This document shows, one piece after another, positions 12,349-25,400 of a stretch of DNA of 64,000 bases. The DNA comes from Aulostomus chinensis (Eukaryota; Chordata; Actinopteri; Syngnathiformes; Aulostomidae), in contig JBBMOA010000013.1 of the NCBI GenBank assembly GCA_037954235.1, positions 17,867,001-17,931,000 on the forward strand. Direction: 5' to 3'. The number at the start of each line of letters is the position of its first letter. The first letter of the stretch is position 1. Below the pieces are notes generated by a model. The model saw only the letters and a program-made list of their open reading frames with translations. It did not search any database and was not told where the DNA came from. The position numbers were made by a program, and so were the translations under genes.

Positions 12349-15300
12349 ATGGATCAAACAGATAATTTGCACTCTGAGGTGCGACTGTCAGTCCCTCTTG
12401 TTCGGGTGCTTCAGAGGCTGTGGGATGCTGTCTCCATGGCGATGTCACGGACCCGTCAGAGAGCTTTACAGGGCTTTGTTGTGTTCTCTGTAATGGTGTT
12501 ACTCTTTTGGATTGCTGCCTTCTTGTATGGGACCTTCTATTACTCCTACATGCCTCTGGCAACTTATTCCACTCCTGTGCACTATCACTACAGGTGGGTA
12601 TGTCACATTCACAAATTGGAGTCACATTGGGTTTGGTTTGAGTCTCACTCATCATTCATGTTTTTGTCTGTAGGACAGAGTGTGATCCTCCAGGCTCCTT
12701 TATGTGCTCTTATCCCATGGCCAATGTCTCTCTGATGAGAAACAAGAAACATGTATGTACATGAGTGTGTGTATAACTTGTGTTATAGGAACTTTAATCT
12801 GGTGGATTGTGGGGGCTGTCCTCTCATTGAAGGGACAAAATACAAGCCAGTGCAAAAGGAAATTAGAGTTATGACATGGTTCTAAGGTTAAACTTGGGTT
12901 TATGGCCAGTTTAGGCTAAGAGTTGTGGTAATAGGAGAGCCACAACAACCTTTTCGGAGATACGCTTATTTGCCATCCTCAGAAGAGCCACACACAATGA
13001 TAGATACCCTTCTCTCCTCTGTAACTGCATTAGGGAGGTGAGACTCACAGAGGCTGGATGACCGCTAGATAGTTTAGCGCAATGAATTGCAGCAGTTTGG
13101 AAGTGTTAGCATACTTCTGTTAAAAGTCATGAACTAGATGCGTTTCAAGACCTTCTTTGTCTAGAAGTAAACATTTCCATCTTCTGTAACAACAGTCACG
13201 AGTAGTCACAGCAGTCATCAGCAAACATTTTGTTACGTTTGCCGAATTAGCAATGGGTATTTTGAAGCGCTGCTTCATCTCAGGCGAGACCTTCCTTCCC
13301 TTGATATTTCTGAACAAATGCTATGCATAAACCTAGTTTTAATGATAAAGGCTCTGGGAAGAATGGAACACATATGAATATCTGAATGTTATTTTTCAGT
13401 TCTTCGTCCTAAAAGTTTGAAGCTTTGTCATAACGTGGATCCCTTCATGTAAACATTAGTGTAACTTTTAAAAAAAATTGCATTTAGGTGTTGACATTCG
13501 GCCAAGCCTACCAGATCTCACTCCAACTAGAGATGCCTGATTCCCCGGTCAATCGGAATCTAGGGATGTTCATGATCAAGACAACCTGCTTCTCTCAGCA
13601 CGGAGGGCAAACTGTCACTTCAGCTCGTTCCGTGAGTCCATTCAACTGTTCAGTCTCCACGTGCAAACACAATCAAATGATGCTTCATTAGCAATTCTTG
13701 CAAACTCAGATGATTCACTGTTGCGTTGCTGTTTATTTCTCAGACAAGACAACTGCTGTCCGCCTCCAGCTCTCGCTTTGTGAGTACAGCGCTGATGCAA
13801 AATAACCTTTTAATCAAACAAGCTGGTCTGAACCAGTTTATGCTTTGCTGTTGAGCTACAGCAGGAGGTGATCTCAGTGAAGCGACACAAATCCTGGGAG
13901 TTATATGTGTCCAGCAAATTTAAGAGCAGTTGGGATGTTCTATTTCATTGACTCCTTAAAAGCCCTGGATATTGTGATGACATGCACTCGAAGGCAGATC
14001 ATCAACACCAACTTTCTGAGGTCTGAAAACTTGAGACTTTGTCTTAGGTGTTTTCCTCTGGAATTTTTGATCTGTCAGTATGAGTCACACTCAGACAATG
14101 AGTGACTAAAATGAAAAAACAAATCTCAATCATAGTTGACTGAGATCAGTTCCTGTCAATGTTCATTTCACTGCCCACAAAGCTGCACTGATGAAGGGGA
14201 AACTTCAGCAACTGAACCATCCTCTCTGCATACAGTATCATTTATTCATGAAGCAAAAAGAAGTAACTGACACTGTGTTGCACTGTCAGAGCATGCTACG
14301 ATACCGCTCAGACCTGCTGAGGTCCATGGCGACCCTGCTGCTCTTCCCAGCATTTCTGACAGGAGTCAGTGAGCAGAAACAGTTGCTGGAGCTGGAGCTC
14401 TTCTCAGACTACACAGACGACCCTGTGAGTCCTACACGGCTGTAAAAAATAAATAAATAAATAAAAAAAGAGTATGATAGTCAGTGGCAGAGTGTGCACA
14501 TTTTAAGTGTTTAACACCCTTGTCCTTATGAACAGTACGCCCCCTCAGTGGCAGCTGTCATTGAGATTCTGTCCAACGAGGTGCAGATCTACTCGTCTCA
14601 CCTCTTCATTCATGCTCATTTCACTGGTATAAGGTGAGAGCCACCTACACACAACACAAAAAACATGAACTAAGTTTCTCTGATTTCTGCAGATTCCCTC
14701 TCCATTTTAAGATATTTTTAGCAGCCGCTATCAAGACAATGTGTTTGTCCCTCTGAGAGAGCAAATCCTTGATCAAACCAACTCTAAATAATAAATCTAC
14801 CAGTGGACAGACGGAGACGCTATACTACTGCTAGTAGTACCAACAATACGTCCTACTGTGGCCAAAAGTTAACTGGAAAAACCTTCTTGTGTTAAAGTTG
14901 TCTCTACAAACTATCACAACTTACCTGCACTTTGTTTAGATATGTTCTTCATGGGTTTAGAATTGATTCTTTATAAAAACATGTTTGCATCCCTCCATCA
15001 GGTACCTGCTGTTCAACTTCCCTCTCCTGTCAGCCCTGGTGGGTGTGTCGAGTAACTTCGTCTTCCTCAGTGTTCTCCTGATCTTCAGCTACGTGAGGTT
15101 GCTCTTGAGAGTGGAATGGAAACCAAAGCAGGTGAGAGGATCGAGTCATTATTCATTACTGTTCACATTGGCACGGGTTGTATTATTATATAGCACCATA
15201 TAAAGCTCTTTGTTCGTAGCTCACACACTGATTGTGGATGTGTGCGCTGTGCAAGGTGCTACTCAGTTCATCAGGAGCAAATGGGAGTTCGAGGACGCGG

Positions 15301-15843
15301 TTTTAAGGGGAAGTACTTGACATTTGAGTCTCAGTGCACACACTTGTCTGCTCCTTTCTGAAAAATCCAATTATCAGGTGTCACCTCCCTCCTGCTCTAG
15401 AGAACAGTCAGACATTGATGTGTGCAGTGGTGCGCGGGCCACTCATTGCTCCCTTCAGCTTTCATTAAGGACCAATTGTCTGAGAGGCTGTCCCTCTATT
15501 ATTTTCATTGTGTAAGCGTGGATATTTCTGCTTGTTGTTTCAGCTCTGATTGCTTGTTTTCCTTGCATACAGCCCCAAATGTCATCAGACAGGGAAAACA
15601 ACACAGGAAATCATGCAAACAACACTGCAGGTACAAATACCACATGGTTTTTAATGGTTAGTCAGGTTATTTGCATCTATGCGTCTGACTCCAGCAATAC
15701 TTTCTTTTGCAGGTACTGCAGAGGCGCTGGGTCCTGTTCGGATAACCCCTACGAGAACGCGCCCGAACAGAACACATCACAACAACAGACACACACCTGC
15801 CCAAACTCATGTCAATGAGTTAGGGGCAGCCTTGGGCCATTAA
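12349..15843 (+). CDS. bscl2: Seipin (BSCL2 lipid droplet biogenesis associated)
   Basis: ER membrane protein that oligomerises at ER-lipid droplet contacts and organises droplet formation and triglyceride storage. Coding exons: 12349-12593, 12674-12752, 13488-13631, 13744-13779, 14290-14424, 14536-14636, 15002-15131, 15573-15630, 15713-15843; about 352 aa. The first transmembrane helix is near residues 44-65 (VVFSVMVLLFWIAAFLYG). The luminal seipin fold follows, including the N-glycosylation sequon NVS in CSYPMANVSL, YQISLQLEMPDSPVNRNLGM, MLRYRSDLLRSM and IHAHFTGIRYLLFNFP. The second helix lies in SNFVFLSVLLIFSYV. The cytosolic tail is short, Asn/Thr/Arg-rich and poorly conserved. The 36-nt exon at 13744-13779 inserts 12 residues (TRQLLSASSSRF) before MLRYRSDLL and could be skipped in frame. 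AATAAA at 15901-15906 is the likely poly(A) signal. Confidence 0.95.
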
Positions 15844-15900
15844 TCAAGAAGAGAAAGTTTAGGGAGCAATCTTGAGATGCGCGGATGACGTTTCAAGAGC

Positions 15901-15906
15901 AATAAA
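15901..15906 (+). terminator. bscl2: Polyadenylation signal of bscl2
   Basis: AATAAA 58 bases past the seipin stop codon implies a very short 3' UTR. Confidence 0.65.
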
Positions 15907-15909
15907 TGT

Positions 15910-18900
15910 TTGGAAGTGACACATTAAGCACTTATTCATCACCGACAAATAACCTGGGGACAGTCTGATTCAGCTGCAGTGTTGACAGCGTCCATCGTCA
16001 CTCCTACATTGTGTGCTACTTATGAGAACGACATTCACTTTACTCTTATATCAGTCCCAAATATTTGCTAATATACACAAAAATGTACAATTACATATAA
16101 TAATTTACCGACCGTTTGAATGGCCAGGTAACATGTGATGTCAGATTGAGTGTATGGAGCGATCCAAGTGTGAATACCTAGATTTATACTAGATTAGCAC
16201 ATTTCTGCGTATGCATCCGAGGATTAGTGGATGTGCTTACAGTAGCTCCCCTCACAAAGCTTTGCATGTTAAAATGTGACTTCATAAAGTTTTGAAAACA
16301 TTTCAGGGTAGGATAGCGTAGAGTTCCAATAAGCAGTAGGATTATCCAAATAATGTCTGGTTGGAAATGCACTGGTTGTTTTATTTGTGGTCTATAAAGC
16401 TCGCCTCAGTTAAAAAAAAAAAAAAAGTTTCCGATAAAAAACTTCTGTTACTGAATAAAATGATGAACAAAAGTGATGCCTTTCTTCTGAGGACTGGATG
16501 TACAATTCAGTTGTAAGGACAATTTACCTCCAGTTGGTGCGAATACTCTTCTGCTGTATAGAACTTCGAGAGAATTGTCAGCGGAAAGACAAATCTAATA
16601 ATTTGAAGAAGTTGCTAGTTTTTTGGCATTCTGGAGAAAACTGTAAGTTTGTGGATGATTTCTAAGAACCTGTTTCAATATCAATATCCTTAAACTGAAC
16701 TCTACTAAATCAAGTAAATACAGTTTTTCTGAAAGGGAAATTAACAAGGGAACTACAAGCAAATACTTGCATTTACTATTCAAAGGCAAACAGCATGTTG
16801 CACCCGTCATGATAAACCCTTTTCCCTTAGTTGCCAAAATAAAAGTAATATCGTTCATAAATGTATTCATGTGAGACCAGTCCTTTCATGCTTTTTTCTA
16901 AATCAAAAAAACAGAGGCAAAGAACAATGCATCAAATGCCTGAGCCAAAGATCACCTGACTTTGTTTCCAGCCAGACACGGAAGGCATAATTCCTGTTTG
17001 GCCAGCGATTCTGGATGAAACTGAGCAATGTCACTGTAAACGGAAAAATAAAAGCATATAATTCAGTGTCACTGTGAGTGGTTGGCTTTGACTTGGGAAT
17101 GTTTTCTTAAGGGAAACTTGGCCACTGAGGGTATTTAGAAATAGAAGCAAGATTGGCTCAGTGAGAGTAATTTTAGAATGTCTGGAGAGTCAGCAAGTTG
17201 GCAGAGTAGCCAGACTGGTCAATGAGAAGTCACCAGTTGGGGTATAAAGAGACTTCAACAATAGCAAAATCAGTTTTCCGAGATTCCTGGCAGGTAGGAG
17301 ACTAAGACTCCAGGAGTATTGTCAGTGGAACTAGTGAGTGAAGTCCAGGCTTTAGTTACACAGCCAGGCAAATCAGCCCTCAGGAGACCAGACCAATGGA
17401 ATCCATCTTCCTATCCACCCTATTTTTCAATATCTGCAATGTAAATTTGTCATCCAGATACTTTCTGTTTCTTGCTGTTTTGTATAGCTAGTTTTAACAT
17501 GTACATCGTCTTTTTTATTGCAACATCAACCTGCCTATTTTGGACTACAGACGGAAATTAGCCCCTGTGCTATAATCTGGCACATTAATGTGTACTTTTA
17601 TATATGTTCATCTATGTGCATTGTCCTGAAATAATAAATAAATACATTCGTCATCTCTCCTTCACGGGACCACATGATGTGGATGCTGTTAAAAAAAGAA
17701 GAAAAAACAGAAACTTTTCCAAGAAGGTCATAATACCTGGGACTCATTAAAGTCACAGAGTTGATGACGTATCACCGTATCAATACATTGATATGTTTCC
17801 CAGTCATTACTCACTGCTGCCACCACAAAATGAACTTTAAAATGCTTCAACAGCAGCGCTTTCATAATGGCGTGATTAGAATGGCTCATTGAAAGTTAAA
17901 ATACACTGAAACTTTTCTTGTTAATGTTGGAAATAGTAGATGTTAGACAAGACTTGTTTGTCTGGGGGGGGGTACTAACTGCTCCAAACGGGTCAGCAGG
18001 TGGCGCCATACTGGTGAACCTGCTGGAGAACGAAGAGCGGGACAACGCAATTTAAGCTAATGCACAACAAAGTTGATGGGAATTTCTCCCATCTTCTGTT
18101 CTCACATTGCACGGTAAGAAAATTACAGAATGGACACGATGGTTGAAACTGTCAGATTTGACGTGTCCCGTGTGATTTGAGGCATGCTAACGCTAACAGC
18201 TAGCTTATTAGCTAGCCTACCTGACATAGTTGTGGATGCTCAACAGGTCGGTTTTAGTGTTTACTTTCCTTTTTTATATGTATTTTTTTCTCATGTGCAA
18301 TACTATGCCTGGGGTTGCCTGTGGTCGACGAGCGGTTCTAGATGGACAAACCGACCTTATTTCGAAGACATTACCCCAACCTTAGGGTGACCATGGTGAT
18401 GAATCGCGGTAAGTTTGTGTTTCATTTCGTTAGCATCCTAACATGGTCAAGGGCACTGAGCCATAAAGTTCTCCATGCTCCAACACTGGGGACGGATTGT
18501 CACAGCTGTAAATGTCAGATATTTTAAGATAATCTCATGTAGAGCGATAACAAAAATAATCGTAAAACATACACAATCGTTTCAACTCTACAAAAGTGAA
18601 TTTCTGGTGTGTGTGTGTTTTTTTTATAAAGGGGTTGTCAACTGTTATCAGTATATGAATTATAGTCATATAACTCCATTGAAAGTTTAAAATGAATAAT
18701 GTGAGAACATAGAGACAAAGATATATGGTCATAATCAACACATGGTTTGCTTCAGCTTATTGGGATCTTAATGAATATTGCTTAACCCTAATTAAAAGTT
18801 GGACACAAAAACATAAGATGTGTGATTGACAATCCTAACATTTTCTTCTTGCTTATTTGCCTTTTTGTTTTCCTCAATTTAGGTGCTCCCAAAGTAAAAT

Positions 18901-19150
18901 AATGTCGTTCAATGTTAAAAAGAAGTCGCTTTAGAAAAGTCCGCTCATTTGTCTTTGTTTCACGTCAGCATTTCGTAGTTTGGAATCGCAGTGACGTCAG
19001 TTGTTGTTTTAAACCGTAAAAGGACTTGTGTGTCTATAAATTTGGAACTTGGTGGTTGGATACAGCCATAAGACCTCACTTTTGCTTTTCTTTTTTGTAC
19101 TCTTAACAAACTCCGAAAAAAGGAAGGTACTCTCCACAGAGTTTTCTATT
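15910..19150. other. Intergenic region between bscl2 and nxf1
   Basis: No convincing coding exon is seen on either strand in 3.2 kb; reading frames are short and unlike known families. Contents I can point to are an A-run near 16411-16425, a LINE-like 3' tail at about 17490-17645 (separate entry), and a CpG-poor block at 17980-18400 of unknown nature. A perfect CRE palindrome (TGACGTCA) is at 18992-18999, about 450 bp upstream of the nxf1 start. Confidence 0.5.
17490..17645 (+). mobile_element. 3' tail of a LINE-like retroelement
   Basis: The segment GGACTACAGACGGAAATTAG, then GCTATAATCTGGCACATT and a terminal AATAATAAATAAATA repeat, has the look of the dispersed 3' ends of fish non-LTR elements. 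No coding part is attached. Identification is from memory of the pattern only. Confidence 0.4.
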
Positions 19151-19445
19151 ATTTGCGGTTTGCGCCGCATCTTCGTGCTCCGGAAGCATAACTGATATTT
19201 AAGCTGTACTTCCGTTTTCTTCCCAACGCACAGTCGGAGCAGCTAGCTAGCCAGGCGGCTAGCACAGTTAAAGATCCCTTCGTGTGGGCACGTCGTCCTC
19301 GGGTTGTTGGACGGACTTGGACCATTGTAGTGTTCCACAGTCCAGCCTTTGTGTTTCGAGATAAGCGAAGTGAGCTCCTGTGGATGTATATTTTCGCCAA
19401 CACACACAAGATTGTGTTTTTTTAATCTTACACTACAGCAGAAAT
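19150..19445 (+). promoter_or_regulatory. nxf1: nxf1 promoter and 5' UTR
   Basis: GC-richer sequence directly upstream of the nxf1 ATG. It contains two ETS-type cores, CCGGAAG near 19180 and ACTTCCG near 19210, common in housekeeping promoters. No TATA box is obvious. The start codon sits in a favourable context, AAAT ATGGCGG. Confidence 0.45.
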
Positions 19446-22400
19446 ATGGCGGATGGCGGTCATTACTACGGTAAGGAAGCCGTTTTACTCCATCATTAAC
19501 CGCACATGTTTTGTCCTATTTGTATCGTTTTTCCTCAGATCGTGAGGACTTTTTGGTGAACAGAGAGGTCAGAGGTCCTGATACAATGGTTCCAGGAGGT
19601 AAAATTATGTTTAGGGCTTCGTGGAGATATTTTTCTGTTCCTTAAAACTTCTTCAACTGTCGGAATACTGTCGTTTTCAGAATCAACTTATCAGTGTAGC
19701 AACAGGGCGAGTTTTACAGTTATACCTCAACTATTTTAACAGCCGATGCATTGTAATGAGGCCGTATTTTTCTATTTTGTTCTTGGTATGTATGTATGTA
19801 TGTATTGTATGTAAGTGTGTGTATATGTATACACTCAAAGTAAGTGTAGTATTAAACAAGAAAATTACATGAATATTTCATTTTTACATTTTTTAAAATC
19901 TTCCGATAACCTCTGGTTCCACAGCACTCAATTTTTTTTGACTTTTTTTTTTTTAATACATCATCCATGTGATGTGCTGTGTTACCTTTTATCAGAGCAT
20001 GATGACAGAACTGCACCACAGTTTCGCAACCGTAAAGGGCGGGGTCCTCACAAGGGTCGGCCATTTGACAGATCTCGCAGGGACCGCCAACGTGGAGGTT
20101 TTGGTGGTCCTGGACCACGGTCCAGGCTTGAAGATGCTGATGGTGATGTATCCATGAGTGACAACTCTCAGGACAGTTCCCATAACCGATTGTGAGTGTT
20201 GCTGATGGCCTGCATTTGCTCATACAAAGTTTGACACTCTGTCCCAAGTTTGACCTGGTCTTCAGAAGTCCTTTAAGTGGATGTAATTGATGGGCTACCA
20301 AACAAACTCCATTTTCAAGAGCACCTCAGCTCTCTCATATTTTTTATCAAGGTCAGAATCAGAATCCTTTATTGTCGCTGTATGGGGGGGGGGTGGGCTA
20401 CAGTGAATATAGTTAAAAGGAGCGCTCTACCAGAGCCACCGTGCGCCACAGAATGCACATACAAGAAGATACAAGAAATAAAAATAAACTGTAAGCAATT
20501 TGAGAACAGTAAAAATATAGAAAAAAGATGGCCTCAGCTGTGATGGCCTTGGTTCTCCTGAGGCAGTAGGATGAGGAGATGTGTTCCAAGGTGGGCAGAG
20601 GGCAGCCGATGATTATTTGGGCGGTGTTTATGGGGTAAGGTGTTTAAGGAGTAAATAAATCAGGGTCATGCAAAGAAGCTTTAATTTGTGTGTTTTGGAT
20701 CTATGTCACCCACTTAAAGGAATGATAATTGGTGAGAAGTCACAGGGAATGTTAAAGCCCACCAATATGTAAAAGACAAGAAACCATATCCCCTTAGGAT
20801 TTGCTGGTTATGTTTAAAAGTGGATAATTAGTGCCATAACAAACTTTGAAACACAGCAACAATACTTGAAATTGTAAAAAGATGTTTTTTGTAATGAAAA
20901 ATAAGCGCAAGGGGGTAAGCTCATCTCGTTTGTCTCAGCAATCCCTATGGAAGATCCTCTCGCAAAGGAGATGGGCGGATCGACAGAGACAGACGGCAAG
21001 GCAAAGGAGGAGGTGGGAGAGGAGGAGGGGCCTTTCGAGGAGCAGATAGAAGTGGAGGGGGAGCCAGTGGAGGAGCTGGGAGGAACCGATCAGGCTGGTA
21101 CAAAGTAACGGTGCGTATTAGGACATCAGTCAACAAAGGGCATCCATACTTTTTCTACTGTATTGTTATAATCATATTTCATTTTCTCATCCGTTGGAAC
21201 AGATACCACACGGAAGAAAATATGACAAGAGATGGTTGTTGACAGCTCTTCAGAACATCTGTGCAGTACCTTACACACCTGTTAATGTGAGGCTCATCCG
21301 TTTTATTTATATCAGTGATTGCCAGTTTTAGAATTGTAGAGTCATAATAGCCACAGTTACTATCTGTTGGTACATTTCTTAGGCTTTGACAAAAGTGAAA
21401 GTGTGTGTGGACAATATTTTCAAATTATGTATATGTCGCTCCTTTATCTACGCAGTACCACGTTGACCACAACAGGGTCCATTTCTATGTGGACGATTCA
21501 ACAGCAGCCAACGCTTTGCATAAATGCTCTCACAAGATCACAGACACCGACGGTTACAAGGTATGAAATAAACCTGCAAAACAGGAATCAGGACTGTGAT
21601 ACCCTGAGCGATCAACTCTCTCCTGTAATGTCAAATAATGCTTGAGATAAGAAGTAGGCTTTTATTTTGTCAACTTTTTCATGATTATCACTACCTTGTC
21701 AACAAAAAAAATGCCTGTGTATAGGTAGCACTGTAATTAAATCTCTTATTCTATTTCTTTATGTACCAATCTGACATTTATTGACTCAAGGTGGAGGTGC
21801 ATGTCAACCCCAGTGCTCCACCAGCCTTCCTCCTGTCTGATCTGAAGCCTGAACATTTGGAGCACCTGAAGGTGAGCGAGAGAACGTACAAAACTCTGGA
21901 GGGATGTTGATGGTTGATCAAAGAGAATTATCATGCAAATCAGTCTCGGGTTATTTTGCATAAACTGCAATATTGGATGGTCTATGTAACATAAATCAGC
22001 TGCATATACACTTGTCTAGACAAGACAAGTTGCTATGATGGAAAAGAAAGTAATTGTTAATTCGTCAAAGTTACAAATGAGCTGTTCTAATGAGCCGCCT
22101 CGTGTCCTTCACAGCAATGCATGGCCAAACGTTTCGATGGCTCGCAGCAGGCACTGGACTTGAACAACATCCGGACAGACCCTGGTGAGTTTACTACCTC
22201 AATGCTTTCACAATCAGAATCATTTGTGCGTTCGTGCTTGGATTTGTATTTTTGTAACACTTCCATGTTGGTATTTATTATGACAGACCTGGTGTCCCAA
22301 AACGTTGAAGTCATTCTGAATAGGAAGACAAATATGGAAGCTGTCATCAAGATTATTGAAGAAAACATTCCAGAGGTAACTTTACTATATCAGTCTGATG

Positions 22401-25400
22401 AAGCAACAAGGCTCAAACATATTGTGCTCACTACATATTGTGCTCACTTCAGTCTGTTCTTGTCTTCTTAGCTGGCAGGTTTGAACCTGAGTAACAACCG
22501 TATTCACAAACTGGATGAACTTTCCGAGTTGGTTACCAAAGTGCCTAATCTGAAAACCCTCAACCTTTCCCACAATGAGGTGAGACTTGGTGCTTGGACC
22601 TTCTTTTTTTTTTAAATTAATTATTTTTTTTAATCAAATGTATGAGGGTTGATTTAATGTTACATTTGCACTCACCCAACTGTTGTTCAGCTGAAGTCAG
22701 ACCGGGAACTGGACAAGGTGAAAGGCCTGAAACTGGTGGAGCTGTGGCTGAACAGGAACCCCTTGTGTGACCTCTTCAAGGACCAGGCCTCATACATCAG
22801 GTCAGTCAGTTACATGGTAGGGTAAAAAAAAAAAGAGTTTTTGTGAATGGCACACAGTGGTATGATTGTGTGTGTGCGTGCGAGCGACTGGCGTTTCCAG
22901 GAATATAGTCTCTGATAAGAGCAGAAGCGTGCTGCAAAGATCAACAGTGATACCTGCGCAGTTACCGTTCCTCCACAGCTCAGGATGATCATGTGGACTG
23001 ACCAGAGCCCTCCTACTTCCTGTGACTATTTGTGTGTATTCAGTCCACTGATTCCTCTCCTTTCATTTTCTACACAGGGTGTTTCTTGCTACCTGATGAT
23101 TAACACTTCTTTGTACTGCAAACTAAGCATTTCTTACTTCCAAAAGTTTCTGCTAGAGATCACCATGATGCAGTCCCAAATCCTTTTCAGCTTGCTTAAA
23201 TTCTCCAAATTTTGCACACCCTTTCTCTCTCTGCCAGCTTTCCAGGGATGCTCATTTTGTGATCTTATCTGCTTCGAGGTCCTCAGTGATGCTTTACCCA
23301 GCACTCCCTGCTGCCTGATTAGTCGACCCTTAAACTGCAGCAAATCACCATCATACTGCTGATGAGAAGAACTCCAAGAGCAGACGGTAGTTTTCTCGAC
23401 GGGGCATTTCACATGGTTGCCCTCTAACATAATTGAGTGTAAATTGTCCGATCAAAAATCTCAATCGAAAATGCATATAAATAACAGTATTGAGCAGTAC
23501 TGTACAACAGAGTAGGTTGTTTGTATTGAAGAGAGAGCAGTCCACAGTTGTCATGACAAATGTATGGATAAAAAGTGAACGCACCGCCAGTGATATATCT
23601 TCCCCTCCACTAATATCATTGCCCACTTGGCTGCCTGTATTAGGCGGGTATGGAAGGCTGGATAGCCCATGACGGGTAAGATCCCACCTTGAAACTTTGG
23701 GACAACCTAAGGCAGGCACAGTCACGATTACTCAGCCTCAGTCCCTGTGAGCGCTGCCTCACGGATGTTACAACAAGTAGAAACGGAAAACGTGGGACTG
23801 CACAGGAAAAGCCGTTGGGCTGAAGTGGCGAGGGATATGTGTCATCAATGACCAATGATGAGCCCAAGAAAATGCAGCCTGACTCTTCCACTCAGTTGGT
23901 TCTCCTCCGCCTAAACAGGCCTCTGCTCTTCTGTGAATACACGGGAAAGAGTTTGGCGAATACCTTTAACTTACCTTGGAGGGAAATGTGTCCTGAACTC
24001 AAAATTGAAGTTCAGTTTTGCCTGAAATTTGTCATATGGGGAAAAAAAGTGAAAACCTCCTCTTCCAACTTGCTGATGGCTATGACCAGTACAAAAAGCT
24101 CAAATATTAAATAGTACAGTGTAGGGTACCAATTTATTCATGTCTCTTAATTCCTCTGTAACCAGAGGACTGGACTCAAATCAAGTTTATGAATCAAGGG
24201 TGTAGACCAAGTCCTATCAGTGCTAGCACAATAGACCCATCCCACAATTGGTGGCGGCACCTTGAGAATGTAACGTGCTGCTTTGCCTCAGCAGGGGAAG
24301 GCTATAGGATGAGCAGTGGGAGCTGGGTCCAGCTTCCTCTGAGACCGCCTGTCCTTGTGGTCTATCTCTTTTCTCAGGTTCTCTTCCTTTGCTGATAACA
24401 ATTGGCTCAGACTCCAACGTACTCCCTGGTTGTTGGACTACTTGATATCATCACGTTTATGTGATTCATTTCTTAAACCTGATTTATTTTTTGGATTATA
24501 TACTCATCTGTTCTCTAGTATCTTCGCCAGCTATCGGATGAGACATTAAGAAGAACGCTGGCAGTAATCGCCTCTCTCCCAGCACTGCATAACTTATTTG
24601 TTTTACTGATACAGAATGGGCATATCTGCTGGTCTCCAGTGCACTCTTCCAGACTATGGGCCGCTGTGTGTTTGTGTGTGTTTGTGTGCACTTCAAAAAG
24701 AGTGTTAATGATGCTTTCCCATGTCAGATCTGTGTATATCTCCATATTGAGGGAGAGGGTGAGTATACCTTCTGGTAAGTACACCTCGGGTTTGGCGAAA
24801 AGTCACAGCATTTATCTAAGGGAGGAAAAGACAATGCCAATACATTTAGTTGTGGATTTGCAATTGGCGATAAATCCTGTGCTATGCTTGTTTGAGACTT
24901 TGTATGATTTTGTAATTCTCCCAAACAATGCTGGGGTGATATCTGGTTTGGGGTGTGGGAGCAAATGCACGTGCCGCAGAAATGCCACTTCATAAGTTCC
25001 AAGTGTTTAGTCTTTTGACAAAGATGCAGCAGCTGTCTTCAGTGAAAAGTTTGTTGTAAAATGGGAGACTTTCCATGTCAGTTTACAGCAAAGCCAAATG
25101 TAGCTTCACTTTGTAGTGGGTGCTGTATGGTTAAACTATTAGTGATACCACTTGGTCTAATATCAAACTGGTTTGAGAATGTTTACTCTGACCCAGGGCT
25201 AATGCTAGCAACAACAGAATCCTTCTGAAATTCTGTGAAAGGCACATGGTGACATTCATTGGGTCAGAACTTGTGAAAGATGGGAGTATCTGGAGTAACC
25301 AAAGTCATTTGTTGTGTTTGTGTGTGTGTGTGTGTGTCAGTTTGGGATGATAACTTTATTGCTCTTGGTTTTTGTTCCTATACCAGTGCTGTGCGCCAGA

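Larger units (their letters stand above)
22801..25386 (+). other. nxf1: Long nxf1 intron equivalent to human NXF1 intron 10
   Basis: This 2.6-kb intron splits a Ser codon in the motif DQASYIS|AVRQRF. That is the position at which human NXF1 intron 10, known to be retained and exported, interrupts the protein. It is by far the longest intron of the gene; most others are 70-600 bp. It contains the CTE-like element at 23585-23760, a (GT)n near 25318-25338, and no coding exon that I can recognise. If retained, translation adds RSVSYMVG and stops at 22823-22825. Confidence 0.8.

Noticed and set aside
19815..20301. Antisense frames of 149 and 63 aa opposite nxf1 exon 3
   Set aside because: Shadows of the Arg/Gly-rich nxf1 coding exon on the opposite strand.
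23134..23430. Overlapping open frames on both strands in the nxf1 CTE intron
   Set aside because: No family resemblance, no splice-site support, and length near chance expectation for this base composition.
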